DNA of 64,000 nucleotides from Intestinibacter bartlettii (GCA_025148965.1 CP102273.1:2790001-2854000), one strand, 5' to 3'; positions 1 to 7,992 are shown, numbered from the stretch's first letter. The notes: generated from the sequence alone by a model not told the origin. Numbers and translations: made by a program.

Positions 1-540
1 TTTTCTCACTAGGTTTAAGTGACCTATTCTTTTTGGTTTATATTCGCCCAAATCAGCATTTATAGCCTTTATAAGCGTGTCATAATATAAGTTATAAACC
101 GATTCGATTGAACCTAATAAGTTTACTATTTTTTCGAATTCTTCACTGCTAAAGTCCATACAGTAATATTCATCTTCTATTTTTATCATATGTACTGACA
201 ATATGCCGTCTTCTAAATATTTTCCGTATTCATCTAACAAAGATTTTATTTCTTTTTCAAATCCCTCTACGTAATCAACCTCTGCACCTACATTTATTTT
301 AATCTTATCTTTATATCTATCTTTTAATTTATTTACGTCATTTATATAACTCTTCAATTGCTCTAATTTTATAGAACTATCATTATTTGGAGCTGGGTCT
401 GTAAATCCTTTTGGTAATGGAAAATGCTCAGTAAATGATATTTCATCAAGCCCTACCTTTATAGCTTTTTCTACATATTGTTCAAATTTATCATCTGTCC
501 CATGAGGGCAGTATGGTGTATGTATATGTCCATCTTTCAT
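1..540 (-). CDS. PHP-domain histidinol-phosphatase (HisJ/HisK family), 3' end cut off by window
   Basis: Reading the minus strand from the ATG at 540 gives 180 codons that stay open to the window edge, so the C-terminal part is missing (the family is usually about 260-270 aa). The N-terminus DGHIHTPYCPHG and the later FTEHFP are the metal-binding His motifs of the PHP phosphoesterase fold. A further SVHMIKIEDEYYCMDF matches the region where HisK-type enzymes read S-x-H. The expected reaction is dephosphorylation of L-histidinol phosphate in histidine synthesis. No other his gene is visible here, and PHP proteins of this type can have other phosphoesterase roles, so the substrate is inferred. 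A GGAGAAG ribosome site lies at 541-551. A terminator hairpin for the preceding gene ends about 18 bp upstream of the start codon, leaving almost no room for a separate promoter. Confidence 0.8.
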   Translation of the reverse strand, partial: MKDGHIHTPYCPHGTDDKFEQYVEKAIKVGLDEISFTEHFPLPKGFTDPAPNNDSSIKLEQLKSYINDVNKLKDRYKDKIKINVGAEVDYVEGFEKEIKSLLDEYGKYLEDGILSVHMIKIEDEYYCMDFSSEEFEKIVNLLGSIESVYNLYYDTLIKAINADLGEYKPKRIGHLNLVRK

Positions 541-557
541 AATTCTTCTCCTTATTC

Positions 558-594
558 AAAAAAAGAACAATACAATGTTACTTGTATTGTTCTT
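558..594 (-). terminator. Rho-independent terminator after the His/Cys-rich gene
   Basis: A perfect 13-bp stem (563-575 with 582-594, AAGAACAATACAA and its complement) has a 6-nt loop. On the minus strand it is followed by a U-run corresponding to the A-run at 558-564. It follows the stop of the gene at 603 and lies almost against the ribosome site of the phosphatase gene downstream, so the latter may depend on read-through. Confidence 0.85.
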
Positions 595-602
595 ATGATT
601 AA

Positions 603-1019
603 TTACATATTTTTCTTAGCTTCAACTAACATTTCGTTAGCTTTGTTCATATATTCTATAGCTTTTTCTATGCACTGAGCTGTTTCAGTTTTACCCATAG
701 CTTTAGCTTTTTCTACCCATTCTTGGAATCCTTCTTCATGAGATTGATTGTGGTTTACCCAATGAACTAGTAATATGTTTAAAGTTTTTTCATCTTTATT
801 TTCTGCAACTGTTCCGTGGTCATGTCCACAACCGCATCCATCTCCGTGATCATGTTCATGAGTATGTTCGTGTCCGTGGTCATGTCCGTGGTCGTGTCCG
901 CATCCACAGCCATCCCCGTGACTATGAGTGTGAGCATGTTCGTGTCCATGGTCATGTCCACATCCGCATCCATCTCCATGATCGTGGTGGTTTCTTATTA
1001 TGTCTTTGTTAAATATCAT
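603..1019 (-). CDS. His/Cys-rich putative metal-binding protein with C-terminal helical domain
   Basis: The protein has 138 aa. Residues 11-68 form an extreme low-complexity segment with 21 histidines and 6 cysteines, in which the unit [11 protein letters not shown] occurs three times (14-24, 34-44, 58-68) joined by H-x-H runs. The rest (about 78-138) looks like a compact helical domain with H86, H90 and H94 spaced four apart and C116, which could be a second metal site. There is no signal peptide, so it should be cytosolic. A GGAGGAG ribosome site precedes the ATG. It lies 16 bp after a DUF3842 gene and two genes after cooT, next to the nickel-dependent CODH/ACS cluster, so nickel storage or buffering is my inference. 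Zinc, cobalt or copper binding is equally compatible with the residues. The function of the C-terminal domain is not known to me. Confidence 0.85.
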   Translation of the reverse strand: MIFNKDIIRNHHDHGDGCGCGHDHGHEHAHTHSHGDGCGCGHDHGHDHGHEHTHEHDHGDGCGCGHDHGTVAENKDEKTLNILLVHWVNHNQSHEEGFQEWVEKAKAMGKTETAQCIEKAIEYMNKANEMLVEAKKNM

Positions 1020-1035
1020 TTTGTTTCTCCTCCAA

Positions 1036-1452
1036 TTATTTTATGTTGAATTCTTTTTTAATAACCTTTATTGTATCTTTTATTAATAAAGATAATGGTT
1101 TATTTTCTACCCCTACTAAAGAAAAATTCTCTGGCATAATAGGTAACAATATTTTCAGGGCTTCGCTATCGCATATTGCCTCGCTTATTTTACTAGTAAC
1201 CTCACCCATCATTGTATTAGGCATAGTCACTGCAATCGGTGCTACTATTATATTTGCTTTTTTAGATGATACTACTATAGCATTTTCCCCTGTAGCACCT
1301 TTATTAGCATGGGATTTCATCATTGCGCTAGTAGCAATTGAATTCGTCCCTAAAGCATATATTTCTATATATGTTGGTAACTCTTCTCTTAAAGATGATA
1401 TAATTTGGGCACCTATTCCCCCACCCATTCCATCTATTACTGCTATTATCAT
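1036..1452 (-). CDS. DUF3842 family protein
   Basis: The protein has 138 aa and starts with a glycine-rich nucleotide-binding-like turn ([14 protein letters not shown], residues 4-17), followed by alternating strand and helix segments as in a Rossmann-like fold. It includes a small-residue stretch around [23 protein letters not shown]. The pattern fits the uncharacterised clostridial DUF3842 family as I remember it. There are no membrane segments. TGAGGT lies 7 nt before the ATG. It is co-directional with cooT upstream and the His/Cys-rich gene downstream, so a role in metal or cofactor supply for CODH/ACS is plausible but unproven. No catalytic residue can be named. Confidence 0.75.
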   Translation of the reverse strand: MIIAVIDGMGGGIGAQIISSLREELPTYIEIYALGTNSIATSAMMKSHANKGATGENAIVVSSKKANIIVAPIAVTMPNTMMGEVTSKISEAICDSEALKILLPIMPENFSLVGVENKPLSLLIKDTIKVIKKEFNIK

Positions 1453-1513
1453 GTGCTATACCTCATTTTGATATTTAATAACTAAGATAAATTTTAGTAT
1501 CTAGATACTATTA

Positions 1514-1705
1514 TTAATCTTGAGCTAATATTATTTTGTGATCTATTAATTTTATTTCTTTTATATACCCATCTAATATTTTTTCTTCACCTAATAAATC
1601 AGTTAGATATACTTTTCCATTTGTAGGAGTTACATCTACTACATTTTCCATAACTCTTGTTAATTCGTTATTTTTTCCTAATAAAAATGCTGAAGATTCA
1701 CACAT
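1514..1705 (-). CDS. cooT: CooT-like nickel-binding protein
   Basis: A small protein of 63 aa beginning MCESSAFLLG. A Cys directly after the initiator Met is the hallmark of CooT, a small homodimeric protein that binds Ni(II) and assists CO dehydrogenase maturation in Rhodospirillum rubrum. The body (VENVVDVTPTNGKVYLTDLLGE and following) is a run of short beta strands. I chose the ATG at 1705 because AGGAGGG ends 8 nt upstream; an in-frame GTG three codons earlier overlaps that ribosome site. Its position beyond the AcsV gene, next to the CODH/ACS cluster, supports a role in nickel delivery. A terminator hairpin lies just upstream (1751-1798), so expression may come from read-through or an unseen promoter. 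Confidence 0.8.
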   Translation of the reverse strand: MCESSAFLLGKNNELTRVMENVVDVTPTNGKVYLTDLLGEEKILDGYIKEIKLIDHKIILAQD

Positions 1706-1750
1706 ATAAATCACCCTCCTAATTAATCCCCTTAAAGCGATTTTTTATAA

Positions 1751-1798
1751 AAAAAACCAAAAAAGATTCCTAAAGTATTACTATACTATAGAAACCTT
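1751..1798 (-). terminator. Terminator between acsV and cooT
   Basis: A 14-bp stem with two G-U pairs and one mismatch (1763-1776 with 1785-1798) is followed on the minus strand by a long U-rich tail (complement of the A-rich 1751-1764). It ends the transcript coming from acsV and must be read through, or bypassed by another promoter, for cooT to be made. Confidence 0.7.
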
Positions 1799-1857
1799 CA
1801 TGATTTCGTTAAACATTATTATCCTTAACTTCAGTATAGCACTACTGTTATTGGAAA

Positions 1858-1890
1858 GTCAAACACAATATGTAAAATATTGTATTTGAC
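1858..1890 (-). terminator. Hairpin just after the acsV stop, possible weak terminator
   Basis: A stem of 14 positions with one G-U pair (1858-1871 with 1877-1890, arms GTCAAACACAATAT and ATATTGTATTTGAC) lies 26 bp past the acsV stop. The tail on the minus strand is only a few U residues, so it may be a stability element ahead of the stronger terminator at 1751-1798. Confidence 0.5.
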
Positions 1891-1916
1891 TTCAATTCCA
1901 TTTTGTTATCACTAAA

Positions 1917-3845
1917 TTATCCTTCTAATATAGCTTTTACACTTGGGAATGCATCTATATTTGTATGAGGTAGGAAGCAACAAGATATAAATTCATCCAT
2001 ATATGTTGGATATACACTTAATTCAACATAAGTCATTACTTCTCCTATTTCCTCTAATTTAGCTTTAGCTTCATCACTTAATAATGTCAAATAAGAACCT
2101 ATAAGTGAACTGTTTCCTATGTATTGGAATTTTTCTCTGTCTATATCAGGAAGTAATCCTATAAATACAGAGTTTTCAATATTTAAGTGGTTTCCTATAC
2201 CACCTGCTATATAAACTTTATCTACACAGTCGAAATCCATACCTAAACTTTCAACTAATGTAGCAGCTCCTGAATATATAGCTCCTTTAGTTCTTATAAA
2301 GTTATCTATATCTACTTCTGTTATAAATAAATCTTCTGTTAAGTGTTCATTATCTTTTGCAAATGCTAATACATATTCGCCTATATCATTTTCATCAAAT
2401 CTTATTCTTTCATTGTCTAAATCTCTATGTATTTTACCTCTTCTGTCTATTACTTTTTTCTTAAGCATTTCACAGATTAAATCTATTATACCTGAACCAC
2501 ATATACCTATTGCTGGCTCACCATCAATTGTATTTAATTTTGGCACTAAAGTATCTGGATCTATATCTACACTATCTACTGCTCCAGCAGACGCTCTCAT
2601 ACCACAGCTAATTCCTCCACCTTCGAATGCTGGACCTGCTGAACAAGCACAGCTCATCATAAAGTCTTGGTTACCAAATACAATTTCACCATTAGTACCT
2701 AAGTCAATAAATAGAACATTTTCTTCGTTAGCCCATATACCAGAAGCAAGTACACCAGATGTGATATCTCCACCAACATAACTAGCTACGTTTGGTGATA
2801 AATAAACACCTGCACTTGGATTTATATCTAGTCCAACTTCTTTAGCATTTAATTTTGGTGATTTAAAGAATGGTGGTATGAATGGTTCTAATCTTAGGTA
2901 ATCTGGGAATATTCCTAAGAATAAAGTAGACATTGTTGTATTTCCTGATGCAACAACACTAACTATATTATTTTTCTTAACCCCTGATTCTTTTACTAAT
3001 TCATTTATTAACATATTTAAAGTGTCATCAACTACAGCAGCTTTTGCTTTTTCTATGTTATTTTTCTTAATAGCATAAACTATTCTATTTATAACATCAG
3101 CACCAAATTGAAGCTGTCCATTACCTGATGCACCTTTTTCTACAACTTCATTAGTTATCATATTTACTAAACATACAACAACAGAAGTAGTACCTATATC
3201 TATTGCTAAACCGTATAATTCACTTTCTGTGTTTCCTGGTTCAACATCTATTATTTCTAATCTATCATCAAATTCTCTATATGTAATAGTTATTTCAAAG
3301 TTATTTTTTCTAAATGCTTTTGGTATTACTTTTAGAACTTCTATATCATAAGTCATTTGTTTTCCAAAGTTCATACTTATATGTCTTTCTAATCTGTCTA
3401 CATCACTTATATTGTCGTCTAATGTAGGTTCATCAAGAGTTATACAAGTTTTCTTTATATTGTTTTCTAGTTTTATGTTGTGGTTTTCTGCTATTTCTAC
3501 GGCTTTATCAAATAATGCTTTATCCTTAGCTTTATCCCCACCTTCAACTTTCATTCCTCTCATTGCCATGTCTAAAGAAGAATTTGTAAGAACTTCTATA
3601 TCTCCAATTATTGTTGTACAACATGCTAATATATAACCATTAGCCTTATCTTCATCAGTTAAATGAGAAGATACTTCTTGATTGACTTCCCCTGTTAATA
3701 GTTTTACTTTACATTTTCCGCAACTTTTACTTCCGTTACATGGAGCTTCTATAAATACATCTGCTCTTCTTGCAACTTCTAGTAAATTATCCCCTACTTC
3801 ACATTCTATTGTTTTGCCTGATGGTCTAAAAACAACTTTCGCCAT
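1917..3845 (-). CDS. acsV: Corrinoid activation protein (ferredoxin + ASKHA ATPase; RACo/AcsV type)
   Basis: The protein has 642 aa. Residues about 1-90 form a plant-type [2Fe-2S] ferredoxin domain with cysteines in PCNGSKSCGKCKVKL and a later ILACC. A linker follows, and from about residue 210 a large ASKHA-fold ATP-binding part carries YGLAIDIGTTSVVVCLV, FIDLGTNGEIV and AGGIGNHL. This is the domain order of RACo, which uses ATP to reduce the inactive Co(II) state of the corrinoid iron-sulfur protein back to Co(I). The start has GGGGAGG 8 nt upstream. It is downstream of gcvH but separated from the acs operon by a terminator (4342-4385). It has its own cobalamin riboswitch leader (4137-4290) with a terminator at 3984-4009, so expression probably follows intracellular B12 level. 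Confidence 0.93.
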   Translation of the reverse strand: MAKVVFRPSGKTIECEVGDNLLEVARRADVFIEAPCNGSKSCGKCKVKLLTGEVNQEVSSHLTDEDKANGYILACCTTIIGDIEVLTNSSLDMAMRGMKVEGGDKAKDKALFDKAVEIAENHNIKLENNIKKTCITLDEPTLDDNISDVDRLERHISMNFGKQMTYDIEVLKVIPKAFRKNNFEITITYREFDDRLEIIDVEPGNTESELYGLAIDIGTTSVVVCLVNMITNEVVEKGASGNGQLQFGADVINRIVYAIKKNNIEKAKAAVVDDTLNMLINELVKESGVKKNNIVSVVASGNTTMSTLFLGIFPDYLRLEPFIPPFFKSPKLNAKEVGLDINPSAGVYLSPNVASYVGGDITSGVLASGIWANEENVLFIDLGTNGEIVFGNQDFMMSCACSAGPAFEGGGISCGMRASAGAVDSVDIDPDTLVPKLNTIDGEPAIGICGSGIIDLICEMLKKKVIDRRGKIHRDLDNERIRFDENDIGEYVLAFAKDNEHLTEDLFITEVDIDNFIRTKGAIYSGAATLVESLGMDFDCVDKVYIAGGIGNHLNIENSVFIGLLPDIDREKFQYIGNSSLIGSYLTLLSDEAKAKLEEIGEVMTYVELSVYPTYMDEFISCCFLPHTNIDAFPSVKAILEG

Positions 3846-3983
3846 AATTTATCCTCCCCTGAAATTATAATACTTACATATTATTTATTAAATAAACCTC
3901 AATATTATTTTATCATATTCGACATATAATAAGTTAAAAAGTTCGTTATTAATTTCTCAAATTTTAATATATTTAATTATATT

Positions 3984-4009
3984 AAAAAAAGCCTTCTATC
4001 TGAAGACTT
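3984..4009 (-). terminator. Intrinsic terminator of the cobalamin riboswitch expression platform
   Basis: An 8-bp stem with one G-U pair (3989-3996 with 4002-4009) is followed on the minus strand by seven U residues (3984-3990). It lies between the B12 aptamer and the acsV start, about 140 bp before the ATG, where a transcriptional expression platform would be expected. I could not identify the competing antiterminator pairing with certainty. Confidence 0.65.
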
Positions 4010-4136
4010 TTAAATTCAAATATTGTTAATTAAGTTATCAAAAATAGACCAATTTTTACAATTAGTCATTTTTCTGATCTTAACCTAACCTAATTAATAT
4101 TGTGAAATTATCCTATCTCCCGAGGTAAATCACTTT

Positions 4137-4290
4137 TAATTTAGGCAGGTCTCCTGACTTAATTTCATCCTACTTCCAACCTTCCCGTAAAATACAGTGG
4201 CTTAATGGTTTCGTCTATATTACAGTAGCGGGAACTGTAAAGGATTTACACCTTTTTCCCTATTAATTTCGATTAAGAAAACCTAAATTT
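4137..4290 (-). promoter_or_regulatory. Cobalamin (B12) riboswitch aptamer upstream of acsV
   Basis: On the minus strand the segment carries the B12 box AGTCAGGAGACCTGCC (complement of 4144-4159). It also has the conserved GGTGTAAATCC, ACAGTTCCCGCTACTGTAA, AGCCACTG and GGGAAGGTTGG blocks in the order of the cobalamin riboswitch. A closing P1 stem is visible between AAATTTAGG (4282-4290) and CCTAAATT (4138-4145). The only gene it can directly control is acsV, with cooT and further genes reached by read-through. Confidence 0.95.
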
Positions 4291-4341
4291 ATATTCAATT
4301 TTAACTTTGGTGAATATAATATTTCATAAAATTATTAAATT

Positions 4342-4385
4342 AAAAGTATAGCAAAAGCGCGTGCACTCACTTTCGCTATACTTTT
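4342..4385 (-). terminator. Terminator at the end of the Wood-Ljungdahl operon (after gcvH)
   Basis: An 11-bp stem (AAAAGTATAGC at 4342-4352 with its complement at 4375-4385) has an inner part that can extend it. It lies 35 bp past the gcvH stop and separates the acs operon from the riboswitch-led acsV transcript. The U-rich tail is better in the + direction, so on minus it may terminate only partly. Confidence 0.65.
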
Positions 4386-4419
4386 TTATTTATTTATCTG
4401 AAATAATCGGGTTCAAATA

Positions 4420-4800
4420 CTATTCAGCTAAAGAAGCTTCGTATTGTTCAGCAGTTAATAATGCTTCGTATTCAGCCATGTCAGCAACTTTTATTTTGCA
4501 TATCCAAGCATCGTATGGAGCTTCATTAACGTATTCTGGTTCGTCTTCTAATTTTTCATCATTTGCTTCAACAACTTCACCAGATAAAGGTGCGAATAAT
4601 TCAGAAGCAACTTTTGAAGATTCTATTACACCAAAATCTACATCTTTAGTTAATTCATCTTCTACATCTGGTACATCTACGTATAGAACTTCACCAAGTT
4701 GGTCTTGAGCAAAGTCTGTTACTCCTATGTAGGCATATTCCCCATCTAATTTTGCCCAAGTATGTTTTGGACTATATTTTCTATCGTTTAGTATTTCCAT
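4420..4800 (-). CDS. gcvH: Glycine cleavage system H protein
   Basis: The protein has 126 aa with the lipoyl-domain signature GVIESSKVASELFAPLSGEV. The lysine in ESSK (residue 63) is the lipoylation site. The N-terminal RKYSPKHTWAKLDGEYAYIGVTDFAQDQLG is typical of GcvH. I prefer the second ATG (4800) because AGGGGG then sits 9 nt away; the first ATG at 4806 is too close. It is the last gene of the acs operon, 43 bp after acsB. With lpdA in the same cluster, it provides two of the four glycine cleavage components; GcvP and GcvT are not in the window. Linkage of glycine metabolism to methylene-THF is the usual explanation; another lipoate-dependent use cannot be excluded. Confidence 0.95.
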   Translation of the reverse strand: MEILNDRKYSPKHTWAKLDGEYAYIGVTDFAQDQLGEVLYVDVPDVEDELTKDVDFGVIESSKVASELFAPLSGEVVEANDEKLEDEPEYVNEAPYDAWICKIKVADMAEYEALLTAEQYEASLAE

Positions 4801-4843
4801 GTTCATTTTCCCCCTAATCGTATTTTCTTAAATTAATCGAAAA

Positions 4844-6979
4844 TTATTCTCCCATTATGAAATCCATTTCTAAAGCTGGATGTCCTTTTTCTGATAAGAA
4901 AGCACAAACTGCTTCAGAATCAACTGCTATTGTTTCGTCACAGATATAGTCAGTAAAGTTTTCTATACCAGCCATTTCTTTAACTGTTTTATTTAATTTT
5001 TCTCCAACAGCGTCTTTTAATTCTTTAGGCATCCATACTATTCTTTCTGGTCCACCTTCAGTGTAAGCGAATTTCTTAGAAGATATGAAATGTCTACCAT
5101 GACCCATGAATCCTGGAGTTTGAACCCCACCACCTGTCATAGATGCTAATTCACCGAATGTCATACCAACTGGAGTAGTACCAGCATATTCTCTGTTTAC
5201 TATTACTAATCCGTTAGCTTCTGGCATTATACCACATATACATTCGAAGCATCCACAAGAAGTCATTGGATCTTCCATGATAGAATATAATGTTACGTTT
5301 TCTACAGCACCTTGAGATATTTCATTAACAGCATCAGACATTGATTGCCAGATACCTTTCTTTTCATCTAGGCAAGGACCTTTAGCTATTGGTTGACATG
5401 GTCCTGTTGGGTTAAGTTCTTTAGTAGCTTTAGCATCTAACCAAGAAACTGCACCACATAATCCAAGTCTTTCTGGAGTTACTATACAAACGTGTGCTGG
5501 AGCGAATGCTTGACACATGTTGCAAGAATAGAAATCATCAACTGCTTCGTCAGTTAATTGTTCTAATCTGTCATCTCTAGCGTTGTATCTTTCGATAGCT
5601 TCATGTTTTCTTTCTTCTACTATTTTTTCATCAGTAATTATAGTTATAGCACATTTATCAACAACTGCATCGAATTCGTCTTTCATCATAGCGTACATAA
5701 CTTCACCTATGTGTTTTAATTGGAATCCTTTAGCAACGTCGTCTTTAGATATTCTTACCCAAGCTTGGTCTCTTTGTCCAACGTGCATTAAACCTTCAGT
5801 GTAGTTCATGAAGTAGTGGAATCTTCTTTCAAGAACTGGTTCGAAGTCGTCTTGCATTGCTCTACCAGCAACTTGAACGATTATTGCAAGAGGTAATCTT
5901 ACAACACCATCTTTAGCAGCTTCTGGATCTATTTCAGGTCCTATAACTTCTATCTTATGGTCTTCTACTTCACCTAAATCATAAGATTTAACTAATTCCC
6001 AAGCAGTAGTTTTGTTTCCACCAAATTCGTAAGCCATTTCAGCTTTTCTGATTCTTTCACCTTCGAATGAAGCTGCGAATCCAACTGGTATTGGTATTTC
6101 AGTTATTTTTATTTTTATATGTCTAGCTTCTAATGAAGTATCAACAAATTTATCGTAGTCTCTTTGAGTTAATAAGTTACATGGAACTTCTGTAACAACT
6201 TGGTCAGTTATTACTGGGAATCCAAGAGCTATTGCTCCAGCACCACAAGCAACTATTAATTCACTAAGTGGTCCGAATGCATTAACAAATGCAGGAACTC
6301 TTTCTGCAGTATATGTTAATAATGCATTTAAGTCACCTGGTTTAACAGCACCGAATATTAAAGCAGCTCTTATTGCAACAGAAACAACGTGGATAACTGA
6401 AGTTACATCATATCCTAGAGCGATAACACGAAGGTCTACACCCATTTTAACGTCTGCTTCTATAGCTTGGTCTATAACTTTACCAACTAAGAAAGTCATG
6501 ATACCAGCAGCTTGATATTTTTTAACTATTTTTCCTAATGTTTCAGAGTCTGGACATTCACCAAGAACAACTGCAACACCTGGGATATCTCCTGTAACAA
6601 GTGGAACACCTAGAGATCTGATTATAGGGTCAACTACGTGTCCTACACATGGTTCAGCGTATGGAGCCTCTTCATTTACATATTTTATAGCTTCTATTAT
6701 TTCTGCACAAACTGCAGTAGCTAAACCTGCATTTAAAGCAGTTTCTAATAATGGTTTTTCAACTATTAATGATTTAGCAACACCTAAAGCTGTTTCTAAA
6801 TCTGCTAAAGTTGTAGCTTTTAATCCAGTTGCTGCATATATACATGGAATTGCATATGCAGTGTCAGGAAATGCTACTGGTTGTTCTTTACCTTTTTCTG
6901 CTACTACAGCTGTTAAAGCTTGGCTTGCAGCATCGTATGCTTGATTAGCACCTGTATAAATTATGTTATATAAATTCAC
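4844..6979 (-). CDS. acsB: CO dehydrogenase/acetyl-CoA synthase beta subunit (acetyl-CoA synthase)
   Basis: The protein has 711 aa and condenses CO, a methyl group from the corrinoid protein and CoA into acetyl-CoA at the Ni-Ni-[4Fe-4S] A-cluster. Counting from the chosen start, A-cluster cysteines fall at 486, 489, 498 and 508, with the Cys-Gly-Cys nickel site at 575-577. These spacings (3, 9, 10, 67, 2) equal those of the Moorella enzyme as I remember it. The N-terminal about 310 residues are the CODH-contacting domain found in bacterial but not archaeal enzymes. I chose the GTG at 6979 because GGGGG lies 7 nt upstream; an ATG nine codons earlier overlaps that site. It lies between acsE and gcvH, and a perfect inverted repeat precedes it (7008-7031). 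Confidence 0.97.
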   Translation of the reverse strand: MNLYNIIYTGANQAYDAASQALTAVVAEKGKEQPVAFPDTAYAIPCIYAATGLKATTLADLETALGVAKSLIVEKPLLETALNAGLATAVCAEIIEAIKYVNEEAPYAEPCVGHVVDPIIRSLGVPLVTGDIPGVAVVLGECPDSETLGKIVKKYQAAGIMTFLVGKVIDQAIEADVKMGVDLRVIALGYDVTSVIHVVSVAIRAALIFGAVKPGDLNALLTYTAERVPAFVNAFGPLSELIVACGAGAIALGFPVITDQVVTEVPCNLLTQRDYDKFVDTSLEARHIKIKITEIPIPVGFAASFEGERIRKAEMAYEFGGNKTTAWELVKSYDLGEVEDHKIEVIGPEIDPEAAKDGVVRLPLAIIVQVAGRAMQDDFEPVLERRFHYFMNYTEGLMHVGQRDQAWVRISKDDVAKGFQLKHIGEVMYAMMKDEFDAVVDKCAITIITDEKIVEERKHEAIERYNARDDRLEQLTDEAVDDFYSCNMCQAFAPAHVCIVTPERLGLCGAVSWLDAKATKELNPTGPCQPIAKGPCLDEKKGIWQSMSDAVNEISQGAVENVTLYSIMEDPMTSCGCFECICGIMPEANGLVIVNREYAGTTPVGMTFGELASMTGGGVQTPGFMGHGRHFISSKKFAYTEGGPERIVWMPKELKDAVGEKLNKTVKEMAGIENFTDYICDETIAVDSEAVCAFLSEKGHPALEMDFIMGE

Positions 6980-7007
6980 TCTACTTCCCCCTTTAAATAT
7001 ATTCACA

Positions 7008-7031
7008 AGTCAAGCTTTTAAAAGCTTGACT
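7008..7031 (-). repeat. Perfect 24-bp inverted repeat between acsE and acsB
   Basis: AGTCAAGCTTTT is followed directly by its exact reverse complement. On RNA this makes a stem of about 10 bp with a 4-nt loop. There is no U-run on the minus strand, so an RNA-processing or stability role inside the operon is more likely than termination. Confidence 0.6.
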
Positions 7032-7056
7032 GAGAGTTCTTATTTATTTATAGTTT

Positions 7057-7869
7057 TTATTTGTATTCAAATCCTAATTCTTGTACTTCTAAGTATGAAT
7101 CAGCGTATAAAGAAGCATTTCTTATGATATCGCAAGATTTCATAGTTTGCATTAATAATTCATCTAATGGGTTAACTATTGCTGAAGAGAATCCATTAGC
7201 CATAGCCATTGCTAACCAGTTACTATCTAATATTGGTCTTATATGTTTTGGACAACCATTAGATACGTTTGATAAACCACCTGTAGTTTTTAATCCCATT
7301 TCAGTCATTTGTCTGATAGCATCTAAAACATCCATTTGTTTATCTTGCATACCTTTTATAACTAAGCAAAGTGGGTCGAAGTAAACATCAGTTTCTGGGT
7401 CTATACCTGCCATAGCAGCAGCTTCTATTAATTCTGTACAGAATCCCATACGTTGTTCATTATCAGCTGGTATACCTTCTTTAGCACATAATGCGATTAT
7501 AGCTGCATCGTATTCACCTGCTAATTCCATTAAGTGTTTTCTTCCACCTGCATCTGCAGAGTTTATGATTGGTTTACCATGAGTTCTATCATAAACTTTA
7601 AGTCCAGCTTCTAATGCTGCAACGTTAGCTGTATCTAAAGCAAGAGGTACATTATTTAATTTAGATTGTAATAATTGAACACCCCATTCCATTATTTCAG
7701 CTCCATCTCTTTCAGCTGGTCCTATATTGAAGTCTATAACGTGAGCTCCTGCATCTAATTGTTCTATAGCTCTTTTTAATATTGGTTCTGGATCTCTTTC
7801 TGCTATAGCTTTTCTTATTGGTGGTGCTATACAGTGTATTCTTTCACCTATGATCATAAATTTTTCCAT
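7057..7869 (-). CDS. acsE: Methyltetrahydrofolate:corrinoid/iron-sulfur protein methyltransferase
   Basis: The protein has 270 aa and moves the methyl group of CH3-THF to the Co(I) corrinoid protein AcsCD. The pterin-binding TIM-barrel signatures are IIGERIHC at the N-terminus, GAHVIDFNIGPAERDGAEIMEW (about 41-62), PLALDTANVAALEAGL, PIINSADAG and LSNVSNGCP (about 198-206); the last is the conserved loop near the folate. Length matches the family (about 262 aa). The start has GGGGG 8 nt away. It lies between acsC and acsB in the operon, with a GC-rich hairpin (7912-7940) in the gap before it. Confidence 0.96.
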   Translation of the reverse strand: MEKFMIIGERIHCIAPPIRKAIAERDPEPILKRAIEQLDAGAHVIDFNIGPAERDGAEIMEWGVQLLQSKLNNVPLALDTANVAALEAGLKVYDRTHGKPIINSADAGGRKHLMELAGEYDAAIIALCAKEGIPADNEQRMGFCTELIEAAAMAGIDPETDVYFDPLCLVIKGMQDKQMDVLDAIRQMTEMGLKTTGGLSNVSNGCPKHIRPILDSNWLAMAMANGFSSAIVNPLDELLMQTMKSCDIIRNASLYADSYLEVQELGFEYK

Positions 7870-7911
7870 ACTTATATCCCCCTTAGAATTTTTATTCTAT
7901 TATTTCTAGAA

Positions 7912-7940
7912 ACCTAGGGCTAAGCCCCAGGCCCCTAGGT
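7912..7940 (-). repeat. GC-rich hairpin between acsC and acsE
   Basis: An 8-bp stem ACCTAGGG/CCCTAGGT (7912-7919 with 7933-7940) encloses a G/C-rich interior able to form GGGC/GCCC pairs. It is conspicuously GC-rich in a roughly 29% GC region. There is no U-run after it on the minus strand, so it is probably an intercistronic stability or processing element. Confidence 0.6.
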
Positions 7941-7992
7941 ATAATTTCATTTTAAATTAAAATTTTAATAAGCAATTTGTTACTAGTTCAGA

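Noticed and set aside
816-980. Repeats that might suggest a CRISPR array or minisatellite
   Set aside because: The repeats are coding, lie within one reading frame, are unequally spaced and have no spacer-like unique segments of constant length.
779-1049. Open frames on both strands over the His/Cys-rich gene
   Set aside because: They are shadows of the repetitive codons; only the minus frame at 603-1019 has a GGAGGAG ribosome site and a foldable C-terminal domain.
4844-7006. ATG at 7006 as the acsB start
   Set aside because: The GGGGG ribosome site lies inside the extra codons and 7 nt before the GTG at 6979, which gives the normal length.
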